From positions 1 through 33,627 of the forward strand of contig CAJQGR010000065.1 in NCBI GenBank assembly GCA_905477785.1: 33,627 nucleotides of DNA, given 5' to 3'. Both the position numbers and the translations under genes were made by a program. Below the pieces are notes generated by a model. It was not told where the DNA came from. It did not search any database and worked only from the letters and a program-made list of their open reading frames with translations. Every line of letters begins with the position of its first letter. The stretch's first letter is position 1. Positions 1 through 9,238 of this stretch are shown piece after piece. Source of the stretch: an uncultured Hellea sp. GTDB taxonomy: Bacteria; Pseudomonadota; Alphaproteobacteria; Caulobacterales; Maricaulaceae.

Positions 1-26
1 GTGGTATCAATTCCCAGAACAAGCAT
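1..26 (-). CDS. tsaB: TsaB, N-terminal fragment (cut by window edge)
   Basis: Only the first eight codons are inside the window. They read MLVLGIDT from an ATG at 26-24, which is the usual opening of TsaB, the inactive Kae1-like partner in synthesis of the tRNA modification t6A. The start lies three bases downstream of the nfuA stop codon, and nfuA followed by tsaB is a common alphaproteobacterial order, often continuing with rimI and fur. The call depends on position plus this short N-terminus, so another protein opening with a similar beta strand cannot be excluded. Confidence 0.7.
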
Positions 27-29
27 AAA

Positions 30-602
30 TTAAGTTATTTGTTCAACACGGGTTACTTCAGGCACATAATGCTTTAAAAGATTTTCTATTCCAGATTTAA
101 GGGTCATAGTAGAACTTGGACATCCGGAACATGCTCCTCGCATCTCTAAATAAACTGAACCATCTTCTTTATCAAATTGTCGAAACACTATATCTCCGCC
201 ATCTTGTGCCACTGCAGGCCTAACTCTTAATTCAATTAACTCTTTAATTTGTTCAACTATCTCTAATGTTTCACCTTCATAAGTAACATCTTGAGTGGTT
301 GCTTGTATTTGATCAACCAAAGGTTCCCCTCCAGCGACATAGAAGTCCATAATTGCTCCCAATACTGCAGGTTTTAAATGCTTCCAATTTGCAGAATCAA
401 ATTTTGAAACAGAAATATAATCTACCCCAAAAAAAACACGGGTAATATCTGGTATCATAAAAAGCATTTCGGCTAGAGGGGCATTTGAAACATCTTCACC
501 TCGTGAAATTTCAACTGGTGGTTGCCCTTCCCCAGTAACAGTTTTTCCAGGAAGGAATTTTAATGTGGAGGGGTTAGGCGTGTCTTCTGTTTGAATAAAC
601 AT
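30..602 (-). CDS. nfuA: NfuA/NifU-type Fe-S cluster carrier
   Basis: This 190-residue cytoplasmic protein is predicted to hold a [4Fe-4S] cluster and pass it to apoproteins. Residues 1 to about 90 are an Nfu_N domain, opening MFIQTEDTPNPSTLKFLPG. Residues from about 115 are a NifU C-terminal domain with the cluster motif C158-S-G-C161 inside GACSGCPSS. Two Nfu subunits normally share one cluster through these cysteines. The domain order and length are those of alphaproteobacterial Nfu proteins. It is the sixth gene of the mutS operon, 23 bases after pcuC and three bases before tsaB. No domain is missing. Confidence 0.93.
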   Translation of the reverse strand: MFIQTEDTPNPSTLKFLPGKTVTGEGQPPVEISRGEDVSNAPLAEMLFMIPDITRVFFGVDYISVSKFDSANWKHLKPAVLGAIMDFYVAGGEPLVDQIQATTQDVTYEGETLEIVEQIKELIELRVRPAVAQDGGDIVFRQFDKEDGSVYLEMRGACSGCPSSTMTLKSGIENLLKHYVPEVTRVEQIT

Positions 603-625
603 ATATACTCTTATTTTTTCTTTAA

Positions 626-1099
626 CTAATTAATGGTTTCTTTTTTTAAAATTGCTGTGACCTCAATTGATGGTAAATTTTCAAAATTCAGTAATAATGG
701 AATACCATTTAAATGATTAGACAAATTAGCTTCAAATAACATCAGATGTAACCCTCCTTGCGCAAGCTCTACCGTCTCTCCTGCCATGATATTAAGGTTA
801 TTCAGTTTTCGCATTCGCATTATTTTGCCATCATGAATATGATTATGAATTTCAATTGTCTGACTAACTGGGCTAGTAATGGAAATTAAGTTAACTTTAT
901 TATTGCTTAAATTTTGTATACTCATATAGGCACTCGCAATATTTCTTCCTGCCATAGGTGGGTTAATATAAGCTGAACTCACATTAATTATTTCTAATAT
1001 CTGGCTTTCATCGTTTACGCCATTAATCGGTCCAAATTTTTCTTGGGCAGTACAAGATATTTGAACTACGCAAAATAGAAATGTTAAAAAATACTTCAT
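626..1099 (-). CDS. PCu(A)C-family periplasmic copper chaperone
   Basis: The predicted product (157 residues) belongs to the PCu(A)C family, which binds Cu(I) outside the cytoplasm and can metallate the CuA site of cytochrome c oxidase. The family motif H-x10-M-x21-H-x-M is present exactly, as H85, M96, H118 and M120, with extra histidines H87 and H89 nearby. The N-terminus MKYFLTFLFCVVQISC is a short hydrophobic signal sequence. A lipobox ending at C16 is possible but weak because Gln is at -3. I chose the ATG at 1099 because an upstream TTG at 1120 would overlap trpS by 20 bases and push the signal sequence inward. It starts one base after the trpS stop. No Sco or cytochrome oxidase gene is in the window. 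Confidence 0.87.
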   Translation of the reverse strand: MKYFLTFLFCVVQISCTAQEKFGPINGVNDESQILEIINVSSAYINPPMAGRNIASAYMSIQNLSNNKVNLISITSPVSQTIEIHNHIHDGKIMRMRKLNNLNIMAGETVELAQGGLHLMLFEANLSNHLNGIPLLLNFENLPSIEVTAILKKETIN

Positions 1100-1100
1100 G

Positions 1101-2129
1101 CTATGACCCAGAAAACCCAATTATTCGTCTTACTTCTGCCACAATTGGGTCGGAAATTTCTGAAGCCCTATCAGCTGCTTTTGAGAGGATACGGTTTAAT
1201 TCTTCGGGGTCACTTAAATAGCGGTTCATGAGTTCAGTAATCGGCTGCATTTTACTCACTGCTAGGTCAGCAAGCGCAGGCTTAAATATACCAAAGCCCT
1301 TACCCGAGTACTCCAATAAAACCTCTTGGTTAGACATACCCGATAAAGCAGCATAAATTCCAACTAGATTTTTTACTTCTGGCCGACCTTCAAGCTCCTC
1401 TAATGTCGATGGAACCGCACCTGCATCGGTTTTTGCTTTGCGAATTTTCTTTGAAATTTTATCTGAGTCATCCGTTAAATTAATTCTAGAATTATCAGAG
1501 GGATCAGATTTAGACATCTTCTCTGTACCATTGCGCAAACTCATAACTCTTGCTCCCGGACCTTTTATTAAAGGCTCACACAAGGGAAAAAAGTTAGGAG
1601 TAGAAAAATCATGATTAAACTTCGCAGCAATATCTCTAGTCAATTCTAAATGTTGCTTTTGATCTTCGCCAACGGGAACATGAGTCGCTTTGAAAGCAAG
1701 TATATCAGCAGCTTGTAATACGGGGTAATTATAAAGGCCAACAGACATTTTTTCTGAATTCTTTCCTGCTTTATCTTTAAATTGTGTCATACGGTTCAAC
1801 CAACCAATGCGAGCCACACAATTAAAGTACCATGCTAGTTCAGAGTGAGCCTTAACAGATGACTGATTATAAACTATCGCTTTGGAAGGATCCACGCCTG
1901 ATGCAAGGTATGCAGCGGCGATGTGGCGAGTTTGCTTGGCTAATTTTTTTGGATCCTGCCAAACTGTTATGGCATGTAAATCGACGATACAGTAAATACA
2001 TTCCATTTTTTCTTGAAGGTTTACGAACTTTTTTAAAGCACCTAAATAATTACCCAAATGTAAATCGCCTGATGGCTGAACACCAGAAAAAACTCGATTA
2101 GGGCCGTTATAAGTATTTTCATCTGTCAC
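1101..2129 (-). CDS. trpS: Tryptophanyl-tRNA synthetase
   Basis: This class Ic aminoacyl-tRNA synthetase charges tRNA-Trp in the cytoplasm. The HIGH-type signature is SGDLHLGNY at residues 20-28 and the ATP-binding KMSKS loop is at residues 204-208. The length of 342 residues is normal for bacterial TrpS. The start is GTG at 2129, two bases after the murJ stop, with no in-frame ATG nearby to replace it. The gene lies in the tight mutS-glnD-murJ-trpS run and is probably translationally coupled to murJ. Confidence 0.97.
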   Translation of the reverse strand: MTDENTYNGPNRVFSGVQPSGDLHLGNYLGALKKFVNLQEKMECIYCIVDLHAITVWQDPKKLAKQTRHIAAAYLASGVDPSKAIVYNQSSVKAHSELAWYFNCVARIGWLNRMTQFKDKAGKNSEKMSVGLYNYPVLQAADILAFKATHVPVGEDQKQHLELTRDIAAKFNHDFSTPNFFPLCEPLIKGPGARVMSLRNGTEKMSKSDPSDNSRINLTDDSDKISKKIRKAKTDAGAVPSTLEELEGRPEVKNLVGIYAALSGMSNQEVLLEYSGKGFGIFKPALADLAVSKMQPITELMNRYLSDPEELNRILSKAADRASEISDPIVAEVRRIIGFSGS

Positions 2130-2131
2130 TT

Positions 2132-3706
2132 TTAGGTGCTCCGCTTTAGAGCATCGCGGATATCACTCAAATCGAATGCCCGCAAGAGGGCAGCACTCAA
2201 TGAATAAACTAGTAATCCTATAAAACAGACAAGCATTAAAGAAAGTAAATCAGAAATTAAACCACCGTATGAAGCTTGAAGCTCAACAAAAGGTGCTACT
2301 ACCTGCAATACTAGTGACATACTAACACTAGCCATTATTATTCGGGGTACTCTAGTCAATAAACGATGATCAGGGGTGAAGTGTTTATTTCTTATAAGAA
2401 CTAAAATTAATGCTAGAACATTCACCCAACCAGCTATCGAAGTTGCCAATGCTAAACCGTGAAAACCAATATTTATAAAAAGATAGAGGCCAAAAGTAAC
2501 ATTTATAAGAGCCGAAATCGCAGCAAAAACCATAGGGGTTTTTGTATTTTCTCTAGCAAAAAAAGCAGGGGTTAAAACTTTCAATAGAACAAATGCAGGT
2601 AAACCATAAGCAAACATTTCTAACGCTATAGATACTTGGCTAGTGGTAAAGGCTGTAAATGCACCACGTTCAAATAAAGCGTCTATGAGAAAATACGGGA
2701 TTGTGGCTAAGGCGAACGCTGCCGGTATAGTAAAAAAAGCTGCAATTTCAACAGCACGGTTTAATGAAACTTTTGCACCTCTTTCATCGCCCGAACGTAA
2801 TCTCCTAGTCAAGGAGGGTAATAATACAACCCCCATAGCTATACCAATTATTCCTAGGGGTAACTGATATAAACGATCGGCATATGTTAACCAGGAAGCA
2901 GCACCTTTTTCCATAGTTGCTATAGCGTGACTAACCAATAGGTTAATTTGTGTAATGCCCGCTGATAACAAACCCGGAACGCCTAAAAAAAATAATCGTT
3001 TTACGCCTGGTGTTATCCGGGGTCTTTTAAGACCAATTTTAACACCAGCTTTTCTACATCCCCAAACAACTAAACTCATTTGGACAAACCCAGAAAGAGT
3101 TATGGCAATTGTCAAAAAATACCCAATTATTTTTTGATTATAGCCTGAGAATCCTAATATAAACAATGTACTTATCATAAAAAGGTTCAGAACGATTGGG
3201 ACAGCCGCAGCCAAGGCAAAATGGTTACGAGTATTTAAAATACCCGAATACAAAGCGGTTAAAGACATAAATAATAAGTAAGGCATTGTTATTTGTGCAT
3301 ATACAACAGCTAAGTAATATGGACTGATACCACTACTATGATCAACAGCCTTATCAAGTCCAAAACCAATAATAGATAATGACCAAGGCATAGTTAACTC
3401 AAAAACTATTACAAGAAAAGCAACAACAACTAGAAGCGCAGATACTGACTCTTTTGCAAAAGCATCTGCGGAGTGCTGCCCTTCTTCCTCTAACTTTCTT
3501 GCGTATAGGGGTATAAAAGCAGCATTAAAAGCACCCTCTGCAAACATTTTCCTAAATACATTTGGCAATTTAAATGCGGTGAAAAAGGCATCCGAAATTA
3601 CTCCTGCACCTAAAAATTTTGCTATAAGCATGTCACGTACTAAACCCAGCAAACGACTTACTAGAGTTAAAGAACCAATTATAGCCGTTGATTTTATTAA
3701 TCGCAT
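2132..3706 (-). CDS. murJ: Lipid II flippase MurJ
   Basis: MurJ is the essential inner-membrane flippase that moves lipid II outward for peptidoglycan synthesis. The 524-residue sequence is hydrophobic throughout, as expected for 14 membrane helices. The residues known to be essential in Escherichia coli MurJ are present: R18, R24 and D25 in RLLGLVRD, R52 in [12 protein letters not shown], and an equivalent of R270 at R278 in ADRLYQLP. The start codon is one base from the glnD stop, indicating translational coupling. No truncation or frameshift is seen. Confidence 0.97.
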   Translation of the reverse strand: MRLIKSTAIIGSLTLVSRLLGLVRDMLIAKFLGAGVISDAFFTAFKLPNVFRKMFAEGAFNAAFIPLYARKLEEEGQHSADAFAKESVSALLVVVAFLVIVFELTMPWSLSIIGFGLDKAVDHSSGISPYYLAVVYAQITMPYLLFMSLTALYSGILNTRNHFALAAAVPIVLNLFMISTLFILGFSGYNQKIIGYFLTIAITLSGFVQMSLVVWGCRKAGVKIGLKRPRITPGVKRLFFLGVPGLLSAGITQINLLVSHAIATMEKGAASWLTYADRLYQLPLGIIGIAMGVVLLPSLTRRLRSGDERGAKVSLNRAVEIAAFFTIPAAFALATIPYFLIDALFERGAFTAFTTSQVSIALEMFAYGLPAFVLLKVLTPAFFARENTKTPMVFAAISALINVTFGLYLFINIGFHGLALATSIAGWVNVLALILVLIRNKHFTPDHRLLTRVPRIIMASVSMSLVLQVVAPFVELQASYGGLISDLLSLMLVCFIGLLVYSLSAALLRAFDLSDIRDALKRST

Positions 3707-3707
3707 T

Positions 3708-6512
3708 TTAAGCTACTTTTTCATTAATTGTATCACTACTTAAGGCTTTAATTAACATAGAATTTAATTGCTGTTGATGGCAATCCGATATTATATTCTC
3801 TAAACCACAACTTTTGACATAAAAAACATCGATTGCCTTGGTTCCCTCTACTTCAATATGCGCTGATAATACATCAATATATTCATCTCTAAAGATTTCA
3901 GCAATATCATACAAAAGACCCGGCCTATCTTTGGCTGTAACTTCAATAATCATGATATTACTTGAGGCCGTATTGAAAAAATTAACACTTGGTACAATTG
4001 GAATAGCACCTGCACGAGTGGACATAATCGCTCTGGGTATTTTCATATCCTGAACATTCCCGTTAGCCCCCTTAAATGCTTTCATCCGTAAAACTTCTAA
4101 TGCGTGATCACTTTGCCTCCCAAAAGCCTGACCATCAGAATTTTGAAGGTAAAAGACGTTCATTACCCTATCATTTTTTCCCGTATGCAGCCTAGCCCCT
4201 ATAATTGAAGCCCCAGAAGCTGAAATTGAACGAGTTATATCTGCAAATAATTTTGAGCGGTCTTTTGTCATAATCCACAACTCAGTTATGTCACGAGCCC
4301 TGTCGCGCCTAGTTTGCACAAATGTATACCCATTGCTATCTAGATTTTGGTCAAAAAACCTCGCATGATGTATCAAATCTGTCATATCAAAATTAAGCCA
4401 ATAACTAACATCCAGATCATTAATTATGGGTGCTATTCGTTTTGCCATCCCAGAAGAGAGCTTGTCATTTAACATTTCTTTTGCAGCAGCAGCGCGGGAA
4501 ACAGGGGCTAATTCCTCTCTGCCTTTGAGATACATCTCCGTTGAATAATATAGGCTTTGCAATAAAGCTCCTTTCCAATCGTTCCATATTCCTGGACCAA
4601 CAGCCCTGATATCTACTGTTGTAAGTACGGTTATCATATCAAGTCTCTCTTGCGATCCAACTAGCTCAGCAAACTCTTTAATAGTATCTGTATCAGAGAT
4701 ATCTCTCCTCTGTGCCGTTTCGCTCATATCTAAATGCCTGCGAATTAGCCAAGCAACTGTATCTGTGGTACCTTGCCCAACACCTAGCCGACGGCAAGCC
4801 CTGCGTCCTAACTGCGCCCCTTCGATGCACTGATCCCCCTGCCCTTTTCCGGTATCATGAAGCAGACAGGCCAAATATAATATTGTGATTTGCTCTTTTG
4901 TAAAATTTTTTACTATTTTTGTAGAGACTGGGTGCTCTTTTTCCATTTTACCCATCAAAATATTATCAAAGTTTTCTATTAAACGAAGTGTATGTTCATC
5001 TACTGTATAGGCATGGTGCATATTAAATTGTGTTCGCGCAACAATCCCTCCAAACTCAATTAAATATCGACCAAGTACACCTGCTTCATTCATAGCTTTT
5101 AAAGTTGAATAAGGTGATTTTGCAGAAGACAGAATTTTCATGAAAATTTTAGAATTTATTGGGTCACGACGAAACTCACCATCTATTAAATTTCGACGAA
5201 AATCTATAGCGCTAAATGCATCTGGATGTATGTCTAAGTTTCGACGCCCAGCAGTTTCGAACAACTGCAGTATCATAGATGGATTTTTTTTAATTTTTAA
5301 AGGATCAGAAAACATCAAGCGACCATGATCTAATACAAAATCAGTATTTTTAATATTTCTTCTTGAATTAGGTAAAAATACATCCAATCCTTTAGGAAGT
5401 AATATCGACTTTTGTGCTTCCAATTTAGCACATGCAATCCGAGTTAATGCCCCCACTTCTCTAGCATTTATAAAATATTCTTTCATAAACTTTTCAACTG
5501 CAATTTCTACAGGTCCTGAGGCATAGCCCATTTTTCTAGCTAATACAGTTTGCTTATCAAAACTTAGACTTTCATTCGGACGGCCAGAAATATAATGTAG
5601 CCAAATGCGAGCTCTCCACAAAAAGTCAGCCGCACGTACAAACCTAGTTGCAGAAGCTTTCTCAAACAAGCCTAAGTCAACATAGCTTTGAGGGTTTTGA
5701 GCATCATTAACTTTGTCATCTCTATCCAAAAACCGTGCAATCCAATATAAGGAATGTAAATCACGCAAACCACCCTTACCCTCCTTAACGTTGGGTTCAA
5801 TCATATACCTCGAGTTGCCTGCTTTCTCATGCCGCGCATCACGCTCCGCTAATTTTGTGGCAATGTATGCACGACCCTTTCCTCTTGCGACAGATTTTCT
5901 AAATTTTCTTGTTAGCTCTAATGCGAGTTCTTTTTCACCGCAAAGATAGCGTAAATCAAGAAGTGCGGTTAAAATTGTTTGATCCTCTCTGGCTAACTTT
6001 ATTGACTCACTTGAGGTTCGAGTTGAATAACCAACCTTGATACCGAGGTCCCAAAGCATATAAAGCATATATTCTGTGATTGTGTTTGCACTCAATAAAT
6101 CTTTTTGATTTGCCGTTAAAAAAAGAAGGTCCACATCGGATTCAGGCGCCATTTCACCACGACCATATCCACCAACTGCACAGAGTGTAATGCTTAAAAT
6201 ATTACCAGATTCTGATGTTTCTGCTATTTCTTTCATAGTATAATCAAAGAGAGTTTTTATTATATCATCATGAATTTGAGAAATAAGCTTAGCAGTCTCA
6301 AGACCGCTTAATAACCCAGACTGAAATCTATTCTTTACAGAGTTTTTAGCCTCATCAAGTGTCGATTTAAAGATAGCTAAAATTTTATCTCTATTGTGTT
6401 GACTTCCTGATGAACAAACAATTAACTTTTCATATAAAATAGATAAGTCTACACCACTTTTAAGAATATTTTTTTGAGATCTCATTGATATATTTTCTTT
6501 AGCTTCAATCAT
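3708..6512 (-). CDS. glnD: GlnD, PII uridylyltransferase/uridylyl-removing enzyme
   Basis: This bifunctional nitrogen sensor uridylylates PII proteins when glutamine is low and removes UMP when it is high. The 934-residue protein has the full domain order. The nucleotidyltransferase motif is GGYGRGE at 114-120, with metal-binding D126 and D128 in ESDVDLLFL. The HD hydrolase core starts at H552-D553 (HDTGKG). Two C-terminal ACT domains follow, marked by KDRSKLFADI and KDRPGLLYDI. An internal ATG at codon 10 is a possible alternative start. The first ATG is two bases after the mutS stop and is kept for its operon spacing. No PII or glutamine synthetase gene is in the window. Confidence 0.97.
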   Translation of the reverse strand: MIEAKENISMRSQKNILKSGVDLSILYEKLIVCSSGSQHNRDKILAIFKSTLDEAKNSVKNRFQSGLLSGLETAKLISQIHDDIIKTLFDYTMKEIAETSESGNILSITLCAVGGYGRGEMAPESDVDLLFLTANQKDLLSANTITEYMLYMLWDLGIKVGYSTRTSSESIKLAREDQTILTALLDLRYLCGEKELALELTRKFRKSVARGKGRAYIATKLAERDARHEKAGNSRYMIEPNVKEGKGGLRDLHSLYWIARFLDRDDKVNDAQNPQSYVDLGLFEKASATRFVRAADFLWRARIWLHYISGRPNESLSFDKQTVLARKMGYASGPVEIAVEKFMKEYFINAREVGALTRIACAKLEAQKSILLPKGLDVFLPNSRRNIKNTDFVLDHGRLMFSDPLKIKKNPSMILQLFETAGRRNLDIHPDAFSAIDFRRNLIDGEFRRDPINSKIFMKILSSAKSPYSTLKAMNEAGVLGRYLIEFGGIVARTQFNMHHAYTVDEHTLRLIENFDNILMGKMEKEHPVSTKIVKNFTKEQITILYLACLLHDTGKGQGDQCIEGAQLGRRACRRLGVGQGTTDTVAWLIRRHLDMSETAQRRDISDTDTIKEFAELVGSQERLDMITVLTTVDIRAVGPGIWNDWKGALLQSLYYSTEMYLKGREELAPVSRAAAAKEMLNDKLSSGMAKRIAPIINDLDVSYWLNFDMTDLIHHARFFDQNLDSNGYTFVQTRRDRARDITELWIMTKDRSKLFADITRSISASGASIIGARLHTGKNDRVMNVFYLQNSDGQAFGRQSDHALEVLRMKAFKGANGNVQDMKIPRAIMSTRAGAIPIVPSVNFFNTASSNIMIIEVTAKDRPGLLYDIAEIFRDEYIDVLSAHIEVEGTKAIDVFYVKSCGLENIISDCHQQQLNSMLIKALSSDTINEKVA

Positions 6513-6514
6513 AG

Positions 6515-9199
6515 TTATAATTTCATTTTCAGCTCATATAAAAAATCTAATGCGGCTCGGGGTGAAAGTTCATCCGTATCTAGATTCTTTATAACCTCCA
6601 AAAACTCTATGTTTTTTTTATTTTGTGAAGAAACTTCAACTTCAAAAAGAGGTAAATCGTCAATTATGTGGCTTTTATTTTGATTATTAGACTCCAACAA
6701 AGATAAAACATTTTGTGCACGCTTTAAAGCAGCTGGGGGTAATCCAGCAAGCTTTGCTACTTGAATTCCATAAGATTTATCAGCCGCACCAGATACTAAG
6801 TCATGTAAAAATATAAGATCCCCATCCCACTCCTCAGCCTTGAGGCTTACATTTTGTGCACCATCAATACTCTCAACCATTTTAGTTAGCTCATGATAAT
6901 GTGTAGCAAATAAAGTTCTAGAGTTGTTAACTCCATATAAGTGTTCTGCCACAGACCATGCAATTGCTAGTCCATCAAAGGTTGATGTCCCTCTACCTAT
7001 TTCATCAAGAATCACAAAAGAGCGACTAGTTGCTAAATTTAAAATAGCAGCAGTCTCTAACATTTCTACCATGAATGTTGACTGTCCTTTGGATAAGTCA
7101 TCAGATGCCCCTACACGAGAAAACAATCTGTCAGCGATGCCAATATGAGCGGAAGTTGCTGGTACATAAAATCCAGATTGCGCTAAAATAAATATTAATG
7201 CATTTTGTCTTAGATAAGTTGATTTTCCAGCCATATTTGGACCAGTTATGAGTGTTAATCTAGGGCCTGACTTTGTATCTACATCTAATTGACAATCATT
7301 TGGAGTAAAATTTGAATCCGGTAACTTTAAAAGAGATTCTTCGACAATAGGGTGACGTCCGCCTTTTACAGAAAAAACTGTGCTATCATCCACTAAAGGC
7401 CTAACCGCGCCTGTATCTATAGACCAAACTGAAGATGCAGACAGCACATCTAATGTAGCGAGAGCTGAGGCTACCTCTCTTATCTCTTCTGTCAAAAAGA
7501 TGGAACGTGCTACAAACTGTTGAAATATATCAACTTCAAGGGCCAATGCCCTGTCCCGCGCGGTTGTAATTTTAGAATCTAAATCTACTAGGTCTGTTGT
7601 AGTATATCTTACAGAACCTCCAAGTGTTTGACGGTGAATAAATATTTCTTTAAGATTATCATTGTTCATTTTATCTGAATATTTAGGAGTAATCTCTATG
7701 AAGTAACCAAGGATATTATTATGTTTAATCTTAAGAGTGGGTATTGATGAAATCTTTATGTATTCCCCTTGCAAATTTGCTATATGATTACGACTATCGT
7801 TTCTCAGCACTTTCAATTCATCAAGTTCATCTGACCACCCAGTAGCAATAAATCCACCGTGTCGTGAATTTAAAGGTGCGTCAGGTAAAAAGGCTTCAGA
7901 AGACTCTGTTGCAAACTTAAAAAGTTCTACGGTATTTGATATTTTTAACTTTTCAACAGATTTAAATATATTATCAAATCTTTTTAGATCTATTATATCA
8001 TGGAATAAATCTTCAATTTTTTGACACAAAATCAAGCCTTGGCTCAATGTCAAAATATCCCTGGGGCTACCGCGCCCTAAAGCAAGTCGACTAACAGAGC
8101 GAGCCATGTCCCCAATTTTTTTTAATTCTGTTCGTAACTTTAATAATAGCTTATCCTCTTCAACAAAAAAGCCTACTGAGTCTAAACGTTTATTAATCTC
8201 ACCAGAATCTATCAAAGGTGAATTCAATCTTTGTCTTAACAACCGTGCCCCAGCACCAGTTACGGTTCTATCAATAACTGATAGTAATGAACCATTTTTG
8301 TTACCTCTTTGATTTCTATCTATCTCTAGGCTTACGCGCGTAGCCGGATCTATAATTAAATAATTACTTGTTGAGTTGTGTTTTAAATTAGAAAGTTGGG
8401 CTTTCTTTCCCGCTTGAGTCAATTCAAGGTAATTTAACAATGCACCTGCAGCCGAAATTTCTGCCTTAGTAAATGCGCCAAACCCTTGAAGACTTTTCAC
8501 ATTAAAACACTTCTTCAATTGGGCCTCAGCAGAACGATAATTAAATTTAATGGCTGGCTGAGGGGTTAAGAAAGTATCACTTAAATGCAGAGGCTTTAAA
8601 AATTCAGAGTCTTGATAGAGTAACTCTGGAATAACAACTTCACTTGGAGACAAAGCTGCGAGCTTGCCAGCCAAACTATCAAAATCAACCTCAGAAACAT
8701 AAAATGAGCCATCAGAAATATCAGCCCAGGCAATTGCATAATGACCCAACAAGGATTTATATAAAGCTAGAATAAAGTTTTGGCCTCTAGCATCTAATAA
8801 TGTATCTTCAGTTAATGTTCCGGGCGTAACCACACGGACAATTTTTCTATTAACGATAGCTTTATAGCCTCGTTTTTTTGCATCGGCTGGTGTTTCTGTT
8901 TGTTCACAAACAGCGACTTTAAAACCTTTTTTAATCAAACGATGTAAATAAGTTTCTGATGCGTGCACAGGAACACCGCACATTGGTATATCAGAACCGT
9001 TGTGCTTTCCACGTTTTGTAAGGGCTATATCTAATGCTTCCGCCGCCTTAATTGCATCATCGAAAAACAATTCATAAAAATCACCCATTCTAAAAAATAA
9101 TAAAACATCGGGTCCGGCCTCAGCTTTAATGCCTAGAAACTGCTTCATCATAGGGGTAACCTTATGAGCCTTTATATCTTTATCAGCCTGAATATTCAT
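6515..9199 (-). CDS. mutS: DNA mismatch repair ATPase MutS
   Basis: MutS recognises base mismatches and small loops and recruits MutL. The mismatch-stacking Phe-x-Glu motif is F41-Y42-E43 in MGDFYELF. The Walker A site is GPNMAGKST, with the invariant Lys at residue 659. It is followed by the Walker B and signature region VILDEIGRGTSTFDG and the FATHYHEL switch. At 894 residues all the usual MutS domains fit, so it is MutS1 and not the recombination-suppressing MutS2. It is probably the first gene of the seven-gene minus-strand operon. No strong Shine-Dalgarno sequence precedes its ATG. The 39 bases upstream of it separate it from ampG, so read-through from ampG is possible. Confidence 0.97.
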   Translation of the reverse strand: MNIQADKDIKAHKVTPMMKQFLGIKAEAGPDVLLFFRMGDFYELFFDDAIKAAEALDIALTKRGKHNGSDIPMCGVPVHASETYLHRLIKKGFKVAVCEQTETPADAKKRGYKAIVNRKIVRVVTPGTLTEDTLLDARGQNFILALYKSLLGHYAIAWADISDGSFYVSEVDFDSLAGKLAALSPSEVVIPELLYQDSEFLKPLHLSDTFLTPQPAIKFNYRSAEAQLKKCFNVKSLQGFGAFTKAEISAAGALLNYLELTQAGKKAQLSNLKHNSTSNYLIIDPATRVSLEIDRNQRGNKNGSLLSVIDRTVTGAGARLLRQRLNSPLIDSGEINKRLDSVGFFVEEDKLLLKLRTELKKIGDMARSVSRLALGRGSPRDILTLSQGLILCQKIEDLFHDIIDLKRFDNIFKSVEKLKISNTVELFKFATESSEAFLPDAPLNSRHGGFIATGWSDELDELKVLRNDSRNHIANLQGEYIKISSIPTLKIKHNNILGYFIEITPKYSDKMNNDNLKEIFIHRQTLGGSVRYTTTDLVDLDSKITTARDRALALEVDIFQQFVARSIFLTEEIREVASALATLDVLSASSVWSIDTGAVRPLVDDSTVFSVKGGRHPIVEESLLKLPDSNFTPNDCQLDVDTKSGPRLTLITGPNMAGKSTYLRQNALIFILAQSGFYVPATSAHIGIADRLFSRVGASDDLSKGQSTFMVEMLETAAILNLATSRSFVILDEIGRGTSTFDGLAIAWSVAEHLYGVNNSRTLFATHYHELTKMVESIDGAQNVSLKAEEWDGDLIFLHDLVSGAADKSYGIQVAKLAGLPPAALKRAQNVLSLLESNNQNKSHIIDDLPLFEVEVSSQNKKNIEFLEVIKNLDTDELSPRAALDFLYELKMKL

Positions 9200-9238
9200 A
9201 TATTAATAAATTGAAGAAAATATTCGTTTTGCGCAAGC

